A stretch of DNA of 64,000 nt from an uncultured Caulobacter sp. (lineage in GTDB: Bacteria; Pseudomonadota; Alphaproteobacteria; Caulobacterales; Caulobacteraceae), in the NCBI RefSeq assembly GCF_947036865.1, contig NZ_CAMQSF010000002.1:1-64000 (forward strand). The letters are read 5' to 3'. The translations under genes were made by a program, and so were the position numbers. The notes beneath the pieces were generated by a model. The model made no database searches and was not told where the DNA came from. It worked only from the letters and a program-made list of their open reading frames with translations. Shown here in pieces: positions 17,135 through 27,918 of the stretch; position 1 is the stretch's first letter; every line of letters starts with the position of its first letter.

Positions 17135-18096
17135 GGCGTAGCCGTCGCCGGCGGATGCGCCGCCAGCCAGGCCATCAGGTCGGCCGCGGAGCGGTCCGGA
17201 ATCTGCTCCATCGGCACATGGCCGACGCCCGGATAGAGGATCAGGGTCGCGCCGGGGATGGCCTTGTGGAACTTCGCTCCGTCGGCGGCCGGGATGATCT
17301 TGTCCTCCTGACCGACCATGACGAGGGTCGGGACGTGGATCCGCGACAGGTCCTCGGCGGTCGCGATCCGGCGGGCGCGCTGGCCCAACAGGATGTCGCG
17401 GTGGCCGGGCGCGCGCGCCAGGTCGACATAGCGATCGACCAGGGCCGGGGTCACCAGCCTGGGATCGACATAGCCCGCGTGCAGACCCTGCCGCGCCAGC
17501 GGCCGGATCTCGATGTCGCGCAGCAGGCGGCGGCCGAGCGGGTTGCCGAGGATGTTGAACACCGCCGCGCCGCTCTTGCGCGTCGAGGGCCAGCCGGCGG
17601 CGTCGACCAGAACCAAGCGCTCGACCCGTTCGGGATGATCGAGGGCGTAGGTCCAGGCGACCTGCCCGCCCATCGAATTGCCGGCCAGGGTGAACCGCGA
17701 GACGCCGAGCCGCGCGGTGAGCGTATCGACCACCGCCTCGAAGCCGTTGGCCGGCAGGACATAGCCTGGCGGCGTCCGCGTCAGGCCGTGGCCCGGCAGG
17801 TCCAGCACGATGACGCGATACGAGCCCGACAGCGCCTTGACCCAGCCGTCCCAGGCCTGGACCGAGGCCGCGAAGCCGTGGACCAGTACGATCGCCGGCG
17901 CGTCGCGGGGGCCAAGGTCGCGATAATGGACCCGCGGCCCGCCCGGCAAGTCCATGTAACGGGAGTCCGGATAGGCGTAGCGCGCCTCCAGCGTCGCGTA
18001 GGGGATGTCCGGCCGCTGCAGCAGAAACCAGGCGCCCGCCGTCAGCGCGACGATCACGCCCAGAGCGATCAGCAGACCGCGACCCAGCCTTTTCAT
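17131..18096 (-). CDS. Membrane-anchored alpha/beta hydrolase
   Basis: 321 residues. An N-terminal signal anchor (residues about 6-26, GLLIALGVIVALTAGAWFLL) precedes the fold. The oxyanion region is VLVHGFAASVQAWDGW, the nucleophile elbow is GNSMGG, and the acid lies in the VMVGQEDKIIP region. The His is in GVGHVPMEQIP. Esterase, lipase or epoxide-hydrolase activity is possible; substrate is unknown. It is followed on the same strand, 61 bp away, by the start-side neighbour region of the MoeB/ThiF gene (upstream). Confidence 0.85.
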   Translation of the reverse strand: MKRLGRGLLIALGVIVALTAGAWFLLQRPDIPYATLEARYAYPDSRYMDLPGGPRVHYRDLGPRDAPAIVLVHGFAASVQAWDGWVKALSGSYRVIVLDLPGHGLTRTPPGYVLPANGFEAVVDTLTARLGVSRFTLAGNSMGGQVAWTYALDHPERVERLVLVDAAGWPSTRKSGAAVFNILGNPLGRRLLRDIEIRPLARQGLHAGYVDPRLVTPALVDRYVDLARAPGHRDILLGQRARRIATAEDLSRIHVPTLVMVGQEDKIIPAADGAKFHKAIPGATLILYPGVGHVPMEQIPDRSAADLMAWLAAHPPATATP

Positions 18097-18157
18097 GCGT
18101 CTCCCCCGATCTCGAACGATCGTATGAGGGATAACGAACGGCGTTAGCCCAGCGGCG

Positions 18158-18892
18158 TCAAGCGCAGGCGGGACAATGCGGGTCCGCGCCGATCCGCACC
18201 GTGCGGGTCTCGGCGGCGAGGGCGTCGTAGATCAGCAGCTTGCCGGACAACGGTTCGCCCGCGCCGGCGATCAGCTTGACCGCTTCCAGCGCCATCATCG
18301 CGCCAATCACGCCCGCGAGCGCTCCAACGACGCCGACCAGGGCGCAGGTCTCGGCGTCCGGCGGAACCTCGGGCACCAGGCAGCGGTAGCAGGGCTGGCC
18401 GTGGAACACGCCGACCTGACCGGTCCAGCGACCCAGCGCCCCGCTGACCAGGGGCTTGCCGTGCGCCAGACAGGCGTCGCTGACCGCGAAGCGGGTGGAA
18501 AAGTCGTCGGTCCCGTCCAGCACCAGGTCATACCGGGCGACCAGGGCGCCAGCGTTGGCGGCGTCCAGCCATACCGGATGGGCTTCGACAGCCAGGTGCG
18601 GGTTCAGCGCGATCAGCCGCTCGGCCGCCGCCTCGACCTTGGGGCGGCCGACGTCTGTCGTGGCGTACAGCACCTGGCGCTGCAGGTTCGACAGCGAAAC
18701 GGCGTCGGGATCGACGAGCCCCAGGGTTCCGACCCCGGCCGCGGCCAGGTAGAGCGCGGCCGGCGCGCCCAGCCCGCCCGCGCCGATCATCAGCACGCGG
18801 GCGGCCTTCAGCTTCTGCTGGCCCGGGCCGCCGATCTCGCGGAGCACCAGATGGCGGGCGTAGCGCTCGACCTCGCTGTCCGAAAAACTCAC
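18158..18892 (-). CDS. HesA/MoeB/ThiF-family adenylyltransferase (E1-like)
   Basis: 244 residues from a GTG start ([17 protein letters not shown]). The ATP motif is [17 protein letters not shown], with [16 protein letters not shown] as the R-finger region. [16 protein letters not shown] and the two zinc pairs CYRC and CPAC (at the extreme C-terminus) are present. Enzymes of this family adenylate the C-terminal glycine of MoaD or ThiS to activate it for sulfur transfer in molybdopterin or thiamine synthesis. No rhodanese domain is attached. No moa or thi gene is next to it, so MoeB versus ThiF cannot be decided. It diverges from hslV across 41 bp. Confidence 0.88.
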   Translation of the reverse strand: MSFSDSEVERYARHLVLREIGGPGQQKLKAARVLMIGAGGLGAPAALYLAAAGVGTLGLVDPDAVSLSNLQRQVLYATTDVGRPKVEAAAERLIALNPHLAVEAHPVWLDAANAGALVARYDLVLDGTDDFSTRFAVSDACLAHGKPLVSGALGRWTGQVGVFHGQPCYRCLVPEVPPDAETCALVGVVGALAGVIGAMMALEAVKLIAGAGEPLSGKLLIYDALAAETRTVRIGADPHCPACA

Positions 18893-18933
18893 GGCGCTTG
18901 ACCCTCCGGTCCGGCCTCGCCACATGCGAGGGC

Positions 18934-19500
18934 ATGCAAAACAACAGCTCTTCGTTTCCGGACTGGCACGGCACGACCATTCTGGCGGTGCGCAAGAACG
19001 GCTCGACCGTGATCGCCGGCGACGGACAGGTCTCCATGGGCCCAACCGTCGTCAAGGGCAACGCCCGCAAGGTGCGTCGCCTGGCGGGCGGCAAGGTGGT
19101 GGCGGGCTTCGCCGGGGCCACGGCCGACGCCTTCACGCTCATCGAGCGGCTCGAGGCCAAGCTGGAGCAATATCCCGACCAGCTGGCCCGCGCCTGCGTC
19201 GACCTGGCCAAGGACTGGCGCACCGACCGTTATCTGCGGCGCCTGGAGGCCATGCTCTTGGTCGCCGACAAGACCGCCATCTACACCGTCACCGGCGTCG
19301 GCGACGTGCTGGAGCCGGGCGAGAGCCCGGGCGGCGCGGCCGTGGCGGCGATCGGCTCGGGCGGCAACTACGCCCTGGCAGCCGGCAAGGCGCTGATCGA
19401 CCAGGATCTTTCCGCCGAGGAGATCGCCCGTAGAGCCATGGGCATCGCCGCCGAGATCTGCGTCTATACGAACGGTAACCTGACCGTCGAAAGCTTGTAG
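18934..19500 (+). CDS. hslV: ATP-dependent protease HslUV, peptidase subunit
   Basis: 188 residues with the start at [11 protein letters not shown], after a gaggg ribosome site. The N-terminal threonine that becomes the nucleophile after processing is in [13 protein letters not shown], so a propeptide of about 13 residues is removed. [20 protein letters not shown] and [14 protein letters not shown] are typical of HslV. Twelve subunits form the proteolytic core docked to HslU. hslU is not adjacent: another gene (19529-20380) lies between them, in the same direction. Confidence 0.96.
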   Translation: MQNNSSSFPDWHGTTILAVRKNGSTVIAGDGQVSMGPTVVKGNARKVRRLAGGKVVAGFAGATADAFTLIERLEAKLEQYPDQLARACVDLAKDWRTDRYLRRLEAMLLVADKTAIYTVTGVGDVLEPGESPGGAAVAAIGSGGNYALAAGKALIDQDLSAEEIARRAMGIAAEICVYTNGNLTVESL

Positions 19501-19528
19501 GCTTTACTCCCGCCGGGAGGATTTCCGC

Positions 19529-20376
19529 ATGCTCAAGACCGTTCTCGGCATCGGCCTGACGGCCATGCTCGTCGCCTCGGCGCAGGCCGCCCCCAAGCGC
19601 GTTCAGACGCCCGCCGCCGAGGTCGAGGCCGCCGAGCGCGCTTTCGCCGCCGACGGCTTGGCGCTGGGCGTTCGGGACTCGTTCCTCAAGCACATGGCCG
19701 ACGACGCGATCGTCTTCGCCCCTGGTCCGGTCAGCGCCAAGGCGCTCTACCAGAAGCGCCCCTCCCGCAAGACGCCGAAGCTCGAATGGTGGCCGCGACG
19801 CATCGTGGCGGCGCGGTCGGGCGACCTAGCCTTGTCGGTCGGTCCGTGGGCGCTCAACGACAAGCGCGGCGGCTACTACGCCACGATCTGGCGGCGTGAG
19901 CCGAGCGGCGCTTGGAAGTGGATCTATGACGGCGGGGCGGCGGCCGATCCGAGCCCCGCGCCGGGCCCGGAAGCCCGCACCCTTCTGGACGCGGCCGCCA
20001 GGACCGGAGAAGCCTCGGCGGCCATGGCCTTCGACAAGGTTCGCGCCAGCGAAGCGCGCCTCGCCGAGGCGGCCGCGCAGGACCCGCCCGGCGCCTATCG
20101 CGCCGTCCTCGCCGCGGACGCTTGGCTGCTGGGCCCCGAGGGAACCGAAGGCCTCACGCCGAATGTCGTCGCCAAAAGGCTCGAGGCCCGCCCCGAGCGC
20201 CTGGTCCTGACCCTGCGCGGCGGCGGCGCGTCGCGAGGCGGCGACTTGGTCTGGACCCACGGCGAGGCCGGTTGGGTCAACCACGCGGAAACGATCGAAC
20301 ACGCGCACTATATGCATGTCTGGCAGAAGCGCCCCGAAGGGTGGCGCCTGATCTTCGAGGCCCTGATCAACGACCC

Positions 20377-20380
<4 letters not shown>
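19529..20380 (+). CDS. Exported protein with two NTF2-like (SnoaL/DUF4440-type) domains
   Basis: 283 residues. The signal peptide is [20 protein letters not shown]. Unit one (about 30-140) has [50 protein letters not shown] and WKWIYDGG. Unit two (about 165-283) repeats the plan with [25 protein letters not shown] and [17 protein letters not shown]. These are hallmarks of the DUF4440/SnoaL cone fold. No catalytic function can be assigned. A good ribosome site (gggagga) precedes it. Its stop overlaps the hslU start (ATGA), so the three genes look like one translationally coupled operon, although this protein should be periplasmic and HslUV is cytosolic. Confidence 0.75.
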
Positions 20381-21669
<1,289 letters not shown>

Positions 21670-21674
21670 TCTAG

Positions 21675-21701
21675 AAATCCTCTCCCCGAGGGAGAAGATT
21701 T
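21675..21701. terminator. Hairpin terminator after hslU
   Basis: AAATCCTCTCCC-CGA-GGGAGAAGATTT: a 12-bp stem with one mismatch, followed by TT on the plus strand and preceded by AG. It lies between convergent hslU and the Ada-like gene and can serve both. Confidence 0.7.
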
Positions 21702-21705
21702 TTGC

Positions 21706-22602
21706 TCACCCCGCCGCCGCCACCGCCTCCATTCCCAAGATCGCCGCCTTGCGGGCCAGGCCCCAGTGGTAGCCGGTGAGCCGGCCGCTCTTGGCGATGG
21801 CGCGGTGGCAGGGGATCAGCAGCGAGATCGGATTGGCCCCGATCGCGCCGCCGGTGGCCTGGAAGGCGCCCGGCTTGCCGGCCCAGGCCGCGACCTGGGC
21901 ATAGGTCGCCGTCTCGCCGGCCGGGATCCGCAGCAGCGCCTTCCACACCTGGACGTGGAACGGCGAGCCGATCAGCACGACCGGCAGGGGTCCGTCCCCG
22001 CCCGCGAAGGCGCGCAGGGCCATGGCCTTGGCCGCCGCATCCTCTCGCGTCCAGTCGGCGGCGGGAAAACGGCGGTGCATGTCGGCGAAGGTCGCCGCGT
22101 CGTCGCCGTCCGAGAAGGCCAGGCCCGCCAGGCCCCGCTCGGCGATCACGAACAGGCCCCGGCCGAACGGCGTCGGCGCCCAGCCCCAGGAGAGCTTCAT
22201 GCCCGCCCCGCGCCGGCGCACCTCGCCCGGCGTGACCGCTTCCTGGGCGATGAAGAGGTCGTGCAGGCGCGAGGGGCCCGAGAGGCCCGCGTCGAAGGCC
22301 GCGTCCAGCACCGTGCCGCCGGCCTCCAGCGAGCGGCGGGCCTCGGCGTGGGCGATGGCCGCCACGAAGGCCTTGGGGCTGACCCCGGCCCAGCGGGTGA
22401 AGATCCGCTGGAAGTGGAACGGCGACAGACCCACGGCCTGGGCGGCTTCGTCCAGCGACGGATGGTCGGACCACCGCTCGGCCAGCCAATCGAGGGCCCT
22501 CGCCATGCGCTGGTAGTCGGTCGAGCGCTCGGCGAGACGGACCAGCGCCTGGCTCGCCTCGTCGGAGATCGAAATGGGGGATGCGTCGTAGGCCATGCTC
22601 AT
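21706..22602 (-). CDS. Ada-like protein: AraC-type DNA-binding domain plus O6-alkylguanine-DNA alkyltransferase
   Basis: 298 residues. Residues about 30-130 form an AraC-type helix-turn-helix (LDEAAQAVGLSPFHFQRIFT, RWAGVSPKAFVAAI). Residues about 135-298 form the alkyltransferase, with FHVQVWKALLRIPAGETATY, GAIGANPISLLIPCHRAI and GYHWGLARKAAIL. The PCHR Cys accepts the alkyl group. The N-terminal zinc methylphosphotriester domain of E. coli Ada is absent, so activation by phosphotriester repair would not work as in E. coli. It should repair O6-alkylguanine and may regulate transcription. Confidence 0.88.
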   Translation of the reverse strand: MSMAYDASPISISDEASQALVRLAERSTDYQRMARALDWLAERWSDHPSLDEAAQAVGLSPFHFQRIFTRWAGVSPKAFVAAIAHAEARRSLEAGGTVLDAAFDAGLSGPSRLHDLFIAQEAVTPGEVRRRGAGMKLSWGWAPTPFGRGLFVIAERGLAGLAFSDGDDAATFADMHRRFPAADWTREDAAAKAMALRAFAGGDGPLPVVLIGSPFHVQVWKALLRIPAGETATYAQVAAWAGKPGAFQATGGAIGANPISLLIPCHRAIAKSGRLTGYHWGLARKAAILGMEAVAAAG

Positions 22603-22651
22603 AGGCTAGGACCTTCGCCCCAGGCCGTCCGCCCGGTTCTTGCGGTTCCGG

Positions 22652-23128
22652 TCACGACCACCGCTCGTTACGCGCCGCGCGGATGGCGTCGCGCAGGGCG
22701 TCGGCGAACTTCATCCGTTCGTCGGGACTGAGCGCCCGGCCCACGGTCAGGCGGCGGCGATGGATCATCAGCCGCACGCGGGTCTCGTGCTCGCCCGGCT
22801 GCTCGACGTCGACGCGGGTGAAGGCGGTCGGCGAGGTCCAGATCGTGCGCGCGCCGCGCTCGTCCTCGCGGCTGACGGTGACGGCCTCGGCGGTGACGTG
22901 GACCCGCTCGGCCCGGCGCGCGGCGCGGGCGCTGGCCCGCAGCGCCAGCCACACGGCCAGCACGTCGAGGCCCAGGAACGGCAGCACCGGCGGCGCGCCC
23001 AGCACCAGCAGGAACACCGCGATCACCAGGTTGAAGGCGATGACCACGCCCAGCACGACCTTCATGCCCCGATCGCTCAGCGAGCGGTTCGGCTGGATCA
23101 GGGCGTCCATGTAGATCGGCATGGCCAT
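22652..23128 (-). CDS. DUF2244-family membrane protein
   Basis: 158 residues from MAMPIYMDALIQPNRSLSDR. The opening YMDALIQPNRSLS is typical of DUF2244 (integral membrane proteins next to cytochrome or nth genes in alphaproteobacteria). Two membrane spans follow (VVLGVVIAFNLVIAVFLLV and PFLGLDVLAVWLAL). The soluble tail then runs VTAEAVTVSRED, WTSPTAFTRVDVEQ and VRLMIHRRRLTVGRAL. Function is unknown. It diverges from nth across 85 bp. Confidence 0.82.
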   Translation of the reverse strand: MAMPIYMDALIQPNRSLSDRGMKVVLGVVIAFNLVIAVFLLVLGAPPVLPFLGLDVLAVWLALRASARAARRAERVHVTAEAVTVSREDERGARTIWTSPTAFTRVDVEQPGEHETRVRLMIHRRRLTVGRALSPDERMKFADALRDAIRAARNERWS

Positions 23129-23213
23129 GGCTGGGCAATCTAGGCGGCGCGCCCCCGCTTTGCGAGCCTCCGCCGTTGGCGACCCCCACGGATCGGGGCA
23201 TATGCTCCGGACC

Positions 23214-23906
23214 ATGGCCAAACCCGCCTCCGTCAAGAAGAAGCCCGCCGTCAAACGGATCAGCGCGGTCCAACGCGCGCGGGTCCAGGCGTTGTTCGAG
23301 CGGTTCGAGAGCCTGGAGCTTCGGCCCAAGACCGAGCTCCATTACGCCAATCCCTATGAGCTGGTCACCGCCGTGGCGCTCTCGGCCCAGGCCACCGATG
23401 TCAGCGTCAACAAGGCCACCGACAGGCTGTTCAAGGTCGCCAACACGCCCGAGGCGATGCTGGCGCTCGGCGAAGCGGGTCTGATCCCCTACATCGCCTC
23501 GATCGGTCTTTATCGGACCAAGGCCAAGAACGTGCTGGCCACGGCCCAGATCCTGGTCAGCCAGTATGGCGGGGAGGTCCCCCTGAACCGCGCGGCGCTG
23601 GAAAGCCTGCCCGGCGTCGGCCGCAAGACCGCCAGCGTGGTGCTGAACGAGCTCGACATCGAGCCCGCCATCGCCGTCGACACCCACGTCTTCCGCGTCG
23701 CCCACCGGCTGAAGCTGTCGGCTGGCAAGACGCCGGACGCGGTCGAACAGGACCTGATGCGGATCGTGCCGGAGCCCTACCAGACGCGGGCGCACCACTG
23801 GCTGATCCTGCACGGGCGCTATGTCTGCGTGGCGCGGCGGCCCAAGTGCGAGATCTGCGAGATCAGCGACCTGTGTCCGTCGCGGGAACTGTTCGTGGGG
23901 GCTTGA
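23214..23906 (+). CDS. nth: Endonuclease III (DNA glycosylase/AP lyase)
   Basis: 230 residues. The helix-hairpin-helix LPGVGRKTASVVLNE carries the catalytic Lys, and the catalytic Asp is in AVDTHVFRV. The C-terminal 4Fe-4S ligands show the Cys-X6-Cys-X2-Cys-X5-Cys spacing (CVARRPKCEICEISDLC). It removes oxidised pyrimidines in base excision repair. The start was taken at MAKPASVKKKP; an in-frame ATG lies 12 bases further upstream. The N-terminal basic extension (about 20 residues) is common in alphaproteobacterial Nth. Confidence 0.95.
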   Translation: MAKPASVKKKPAVKRISAVQRARVQALFERFESLELRPKTELHYANPYELVTAVALSAQATDVSVNKATDRLFKVANTPEAMLALGEAGLIPYIASIGLYRTKAKNVLATAQILVSQYGGEVPLNRAALESLPGVGRKTASVVLNELDIEPAIAVDTHVFRVAHRLKLSAGKTPDAVEQDLMRIVPEPYQTRAHHWLILHGRYVCVARRPKCEICEISDLCPSRELFVGA

Positions 23907-23915
23907 GGCACGGTC

Positions 23916-23952
23916 AAATCCTCCCCCCCCCCCCCCAGCGGGGGAGGATTTT
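23916..23952. terminator. Hairpin terminator with a 14-base C homopolymer
   Basis: AAATCCTCCCC pairs with GGGGAGGATTT (11 bp), followed by T. The left arm runs into an uninterrupted C tract from 23923 to 23936. It lies between convergent nth and the ATP-grasp gene, and the ATP-grasp stop codon overlaps its right edge. Confidence 0.68.
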
Positions 23953-24814
23953 ATGTCTGCTCCATCGCCCGGATCACCGCCCGCGCGAAGGTTTCGCCGC
24001 CGTCGTGCGCGTGCTCCAGGAAGAGGTCGGGCTCGATCGCCTCCAGCTCCATCAGCTGCGGCGTATGATCAAGCCCCCGGATCAGGTCGACGCGGGCATA
24101 GGTCAGCGGCGCGCCGGCGGCCTCCAGCACCATCTCGGCCGCGCGCAGGGCCTCGGGCTCGGGGGCGATCTCGGTGACCTTGCCGCCGAACCGCGGCTGG
24201 ACGCGGAAATCCCCCGGCTGGGCGACCTTGGTCACCGCGTGGCTGAACCGGCCGTCGAAATAGAACAGCGACAGCTCGCCCTCGTCGCCGACGGCCGGCA
24301 GGAACGGCTGGATCAGGGCCGGACCGCCGGGGCCGCCGTCCAGCGTCCCGCCGCGCCTGACCCGGATCGTCTCATGCGAGCTGGCGGAGATCTGCGGCTT
24401 GACCACCACCTCGTCGACACCGAAGGCGTCGAAGGCGGCCTCGACGGCTTCGGGCGTCAGCCGGTCGGGGGCGTGGGTCGGGACGACCGGCGCGCCACGG
24501 GCGGCCAGCGCGACCAGATAGGTCTTGGTCGAGTTCCAGCGCAGCACCGCCGGCGGATTGACCATACGCGCGCCCGAGGCCTCGAACGCGTCGAGCTGGG
24601 CGAACCAGTCCGCCTGGCGCGCGTAATAGCCCCAGGCCAGGGACGGCATGACCAGCCGCGCCTGGTCCGCGGCGACCGGGTCGGTCCAGGGCTGGACGGC
24701 GACCGACAAGCCGTGGCGGCGCAGCGGTTCGGCCAGGCGCTCCAGCTGCGGCGCCCAGCGCTCGCCGTGACGATGCTCGTCGCGGGCGGGGACCAGGATC
24801 AGGACGTCGGTCAT
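23951..24814 (-). CDS. ATP-grasp domain protein of unknown substrate
   Basis: 287 residues. The N-terminal pre-ATP-grasp region (VLILVPARDEHRHGERW) leads to VNPPAVLRWNSTKTYLVALA, VVVKPQISASSHETIRV (the central lysine strand), LIQPFLPAVGDEGELSLFYF and YARVDLIRGLDHTPQLMELE. The last segment carries the metal-binding Asp/Glu residues, and EAIEPDLFL follows. This layout resembles the RimK/glutathione-synthetase-like ATP-grasp ligases. It probably joins an amine to a carboxylate through an acyl phosphate; the partners are unknown. It stands alone. Confidence 0.75.
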   Translation of the reverse strand: MTDVLILVPARDEHRHGERWAPQLERLAEPLRRHGLSVAVQPWTDPVAADQARLVMPSLAWGYYARQADWFAQLDAFEASGARMVNPPAVLRWNSTKTYLVALAARGAPVVPTHAPDRLTPEAVEAAFDAFGVDEVVVKPQISASSHETIRVRRGGTLDGGPGGPALIQPFLPAVGDEGELSLFYFDGRFSHAVTKVAQPGDFRVQPRFGGKVTEIAPEPEALRAAEMVLEAAGAPLTYARVDLIRGLDHTPQLMELEAIEPDLFLEHAHDGGETFARAVIRAMEQT

Positions 24815-24961
24815 CGGCTGGGTCTCGGTCTCGAGGGGCTTCGGAGCTAGGATGTCGCAGGTCTGGCGGCAAGGCTCGCGTTGCCTTGCGGCGTCACTTC
24901 CTCTAATCGCCAGAAGACTTGGGCTTTTCTATCCCGTTCTTTCAAAGGTTTGCTCCGCTCC

Positions 24962-25951
24962 ATGACCGCGCTCTACGACGTCGCCGGCATCGGCAACGCC
25001 ATCGTCGACGTCATCGCCCAGTGCGACGACGCCTTCCTGGAGAAGGAAGGCCTGGTGAAGGGCTCGATGGCCCTGATCGACCCGGCGCGCGCGGCCAGCC
25101 TGTACGACGCCATGGCCGCCGGCATCGAGGCCTCGGGCGGCAGCGTCGCCAACACCATGGCGGGGATCGCCAGCTTCGGCGGCAAGGCCGCCTATATCGG
25201 CAAGGTGGCCGACGACCAGCTGGGCCGCGTGTTCCGCCACGACATGAAGGCGATCGGCTGCGTCTTCACCACCCCGCCCCTGGCCGAGGGCCCGGCCACG
25301 GCGCAAAGCCTGATCAACGTCACCGCCGACGCCCAGCGCACCATGTCGACCTATCTGGGCGCCTGCGTGGAGCTGACCAGCGCCGACGTCGACCCCGAGA
25401 TCATCGAGGCGGCCCAGATCTCGTATCTCGAGGGCTATCTGTTCGACCCGCCCGAAGCCCGCCGCGCCTTCGCCAAGGCCGCCGCCCTGGCCCACGGCGC
25501 CGGTCGCAAGATCGCCATCACCCTGTCGGACAGCTTCGTCGTCGAGCGCCACCGCGCCGCCCTGCTGGGCTTCATCGAGACCCAGTGCGACATCGTCTTC
25601 GCCAACGCCTCGGAGGTCTGCGCTCTGTTCGAGACCGACGACTTCGCCGCGGCCACGAAGGCTCTGGCGGCGCGGGTCGACGTCGCCGCCGTCACCCGCA
25701 GCGAGAAGGGCTCGGTCGTGACCTCGAACGGGCAGTCGCACGAAATCTCGGCCTATCCCGTGGAAAAAGTCGTGGACACGACCGGCGCGGGAGACCAATA
25801 CGCGGCCGGTTTCCTCTATGGCCTTTCGCGGGGCCGCCCGCTGCCTATCTGTGGCCAGCTGGGCAGCCTGGCCGCCGCCGAGGTGATCGACCACTACGGT
25901 CCGCGCCCGCAGGTCTCCCTGCGCGACCTGGCCGAGAAGAACGGACTGTAA
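24962..25951 (+). CDS. PfkB-family sugar/nucleoside kinase (adenosine kinase-like)
   Basis: 329 residues from [20 protein letters not shown]. The PfkB signature 2 is [19 protein letters not shown] with the catalytic Asp. The N-terminal region has [24 protein letters not shown]. The family phosphorylates ribose-type sugars or nucleosides; alphaproteobacterial members of this group are generally annotated as adenosine kinase. hisB starts one base after its stop codon, so it appears to head a his operon. Nucleotide-linked metabolism would fit with that, but the coupling is inference. Confidence 0.85.
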   Translation: MTALYDVAGIGNAIVDVIAQCDDAFLEKEGLVKGSMALIDPARAASLYDAMAAGIEASGGSVANTMAGIASFGGKAAYIGKVADDQLGRVFRHDMKAIGCVFTTPPLAEGPATAQSLINVTADAQRTMSTYLGACVELTSADVDPEIIEAAQISYLEGYLFDPPEARRAFAKAAALAHGAGRKIAITLSDSFVVERHRAALLGFIETQCDIVFANASEVCALFETDDFAAATKALAARVDVAAVTRSEKGSVVTSNGQSHEISAYPVEKVVDTTGAGDQYAAGFLYGLSRGRPLPICGQLGSLAAAEVIDHYGPRPQVSLRDLAEKNGL

Positions 25952-25952
25952 G

Positions 25953-26543
25953 ATGGCCCGCACCGCTGAAGTGGTCCGCGAGACGAAGGAGACCCAGATC
26001 CGGGTCTTCGTCGATCTCGACGGGACCGGCGCCTCGACGATCTCCACCGGCATCGGGTTCTACGACCATATGCTGGAAAGCTTCGCGCGCCACGGCGGCT
26101 TCGATCTCCAGGTCGAGACCAAGGGCGACCTGCACATCGACATGCACCACACGGTCGAGGACACCGGCATCGTGCTGGGCCAGGCGATCCACAAGGCGCT
26201 GGACGGGTTCAAGGGCATCCGCCGGTTCGGCCACGCCTATATCCCGATGGACGAGACCCTGACGCGCTGCGCCATCGATCTCTCCAACCGGCCCTATCTG
26301 ATCTGGAAGGTCGAGTTCAAGCGGCCGAAGGTCGGCGAGATGGACACCGAGCTCTTCAAGGAATTCCACCACGCGTTCGCCATGAACAGCGGCGCCTGCG
26401 TGCACCTGGAAACCCTCTACGGCGACAACACCCACCACGTGGCCGAAAGCGGCTTCAAGGCCCTGGCCCGGGCGCTGCGTCAGGCGGTCGAGCTCGACCC
26501 GAAGACCGGCGGCCACGCCCCCTCCACCAAGGGCGTGCTGTAG
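25953..26543 (+). CDS. hisB: Imidazoleglycerol-phosphate dehydratase
   Basis: 196 residues, the monofunctional size. The metal-binding His/Glu motifs are [27 protein letters not shown], and later [12 protein letters not shown] with [17 protein letters not shown]. It catalyses step six of histidine synthesis. It overlaps no neighbour but is one base from the kinase upstream and 11 bp from hisH downstream. Confidence 0.97.
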   Translation: MARTAEVVRETKETQIRVFVDLDGTGASTISTGIGFYDHMLESFARHGGFDLQVETKGDLHIDMHHTVEDTGIVLGQAIHKALDGFKGIRRFGHAYIPMDETLTRCAIDLSNRPYLIWKVEFKRPKVGEMDTELFKEFHHAFAMNSGACVHLETLYGDNTHHVAESGFKALARALRQAVELDPKTGGHAPSTKGVL

Positions 26544-26554
26544 GAACCCTCTCC

Positions 26555-27196
26555 ATGCAGACCGTCGCCCTGATCGATTACGGGTCGGGCAACCTGCGCT
26601 CGGCCGAGAAGGCGTTGCGCGAGGCCGCCCGCCGCCGCGCGCTCGACGCTCGGATCGTCGTCACCGCCGATCCCGAGATCGTGGCGAGCGCCGATCGCGT
26701 CTTCCTGCCTGGGGTCGGGGCCTTCGCCTCGTGCCGCGCGGGCCTGGACGCGACCGGCGTCTATCAAGCGATGAACCAGGCCGTGCACGGCCGGGGCGCG
26801 CCCTTCATGGGCATCTGCGTGGGCCATCAGCTGCTGGCCACCGAGGGCCTGGAGTTCGGCGTCACGCCGGGCCTCGACTGGATTCGCGGCCAGGTGAAGA
26901 AGCTCGAGCCCGCCGATCCGGCGCTGACCATTCCGCACATGGGCTGGAACGCCATCCAGTTCACCCGCGCTCACCCCCTGTTCGCGGGGATCGAGGACGG
27001 CGCTCACATGTACTACGCCAATTCGTTCGCCCTGACCGCCGCCGATCCGGCCGATCTGGTGGCCGTCACCGACCACGGCGGTCCCTTCACCGCGGCGGTG
27101 GCCAGGGACAATGTCGCGGGCGTACAGTTCCACCCTGAAAAGTCACAAGCCTCGGGGCTCGCCCTGCTCGCCAACTTCCTGGAATGGCGCCCATGA
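26555..27196 (+). CDS. hisH: Imidazole glycerol phosphate synthase, glutamine amidotransferase subunit
   Basis: 213 residues. The class I glutaminase triad is complete: Cys in [11 protein letters not shown] and His/Glu in [10 protein letters not shown]. The N-terminal [16 protein letters not shown] and the oxyanion strand region LPGVGAF are typical. It supplies ammonia to HisF. The stop overlaps the hisA start. Confidence 0.97.
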   Translation: MQTVALIDYGSGNLRSAEKALREAARRRALDARIVVTADPEIVASADRVFLPGVGAFASCRAGLDATGVYQAMNQAVHGRGAPFMGICVGHQLLATEGLEFGVTPGLDWIRGQVKKLEPADPALTIPHMGWNAIQFTRAHPLFAGIEDGAHMYYANSFALTAADPADLVAVTDHGGPFTAAVARDNVAGVQFHPEKSQASGLALLANFLEWRP

Positions 27197-27918
27197 TCCT
27201 CTATCCCGCCATCGACCTGAAGGACGGCCAGTGCGTGCGCCTGCTGCACGGCGACATGGAGAAGGCCACGGTCTTCAACAGCTCGCCCGCCGACCAGGCC
27301 CAGCGCTTCGTCAAGGACGGCTTCTCGTGGCTGCACGTCGTCGATCTGAACGGCGCCATCGAGGGCAAGTCGGTGAACACCGCCGCCGTCGAGACGATCC
27401 TGGAGTCGATCTCGATCCCGGTGCAGCTGGGCGGCGGCATCCGCACGCTGGAAGGCGTCGAGGCCTGGATCGAGGCGGGCGTGTCCCGCGTGATCCTCGG
27501 CACCGTGGCCGTGCATGATCCGGATCTGGTCCGCAAGGCCGCGCGCCTGTGGCCCGAGCAGATCGCCGTCGCCGTCGACGTGCGTGACGGCAAGGTCGCG
27601 GTCGACGGCTGGACGGGGCTGTCGGATCTCTCGGCCATCGACCTGTCGCGCCGCTTCGAGGACGCCGGCGTGGCGGCCCTGATCATCACCGACATCAGCC
27701 GCGACGGCGCCCTGACCGGCGTCAATGTCGAGGGCGTGGGCGAGCTGGCCGACGCGGTTTCGATCCCGGTGATCGCCTCGGGCGGCGTCGCCTCGGTGGC
27801 CGACATCGAGCGGCTGAAGGCCCGCCCCGGCGCCCCGATCGCCGGCGCCATCCTGGGCCGCTCGCTCTATGCCGGCACGATCAAGCCGGCCGAAGCCATC
27901 AGCGCGGCGGCCGCCTGA
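27193..27918 (+). CDS. hisA: Phosphoribosylformimino-5-aminoimidazole carboxamide ribotide isomerase
   Basis: 241 residues starting [18 protein letters not shown], whose Asp is the first catalytic acid. The barrel phosphate sites are [10 protein letters not shown] and VIASGGVAS. The second Asp is in [13 protein letters not shown]. It performs the Amadori rearrangement in histidine synthesis. The start overlaps hisH by ATGA, and the stop shares a base with the hisF ATG. Confidence 0.97.
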   Translation: MILYPAIDLKDGQCVRLLHGDMEKATVFNSSPADQAQRFVKDGFSWLHVVDLNGAIEGKSVNTAAVETILESISIPVQLGGGIRTLEGVEAWIEAGVSRVILGTVAVHDPDLVRKAARLWPEQIAVAVDVRDGKVAVDGWTGLSDLSAIDLSRRFEDAGVAALIITDISRDGALTGVNVEGVGELADAVSIPVIASGGVASVADIERLKARPGAPIAGAILGRSLYAGTIKPAEAISAAAA

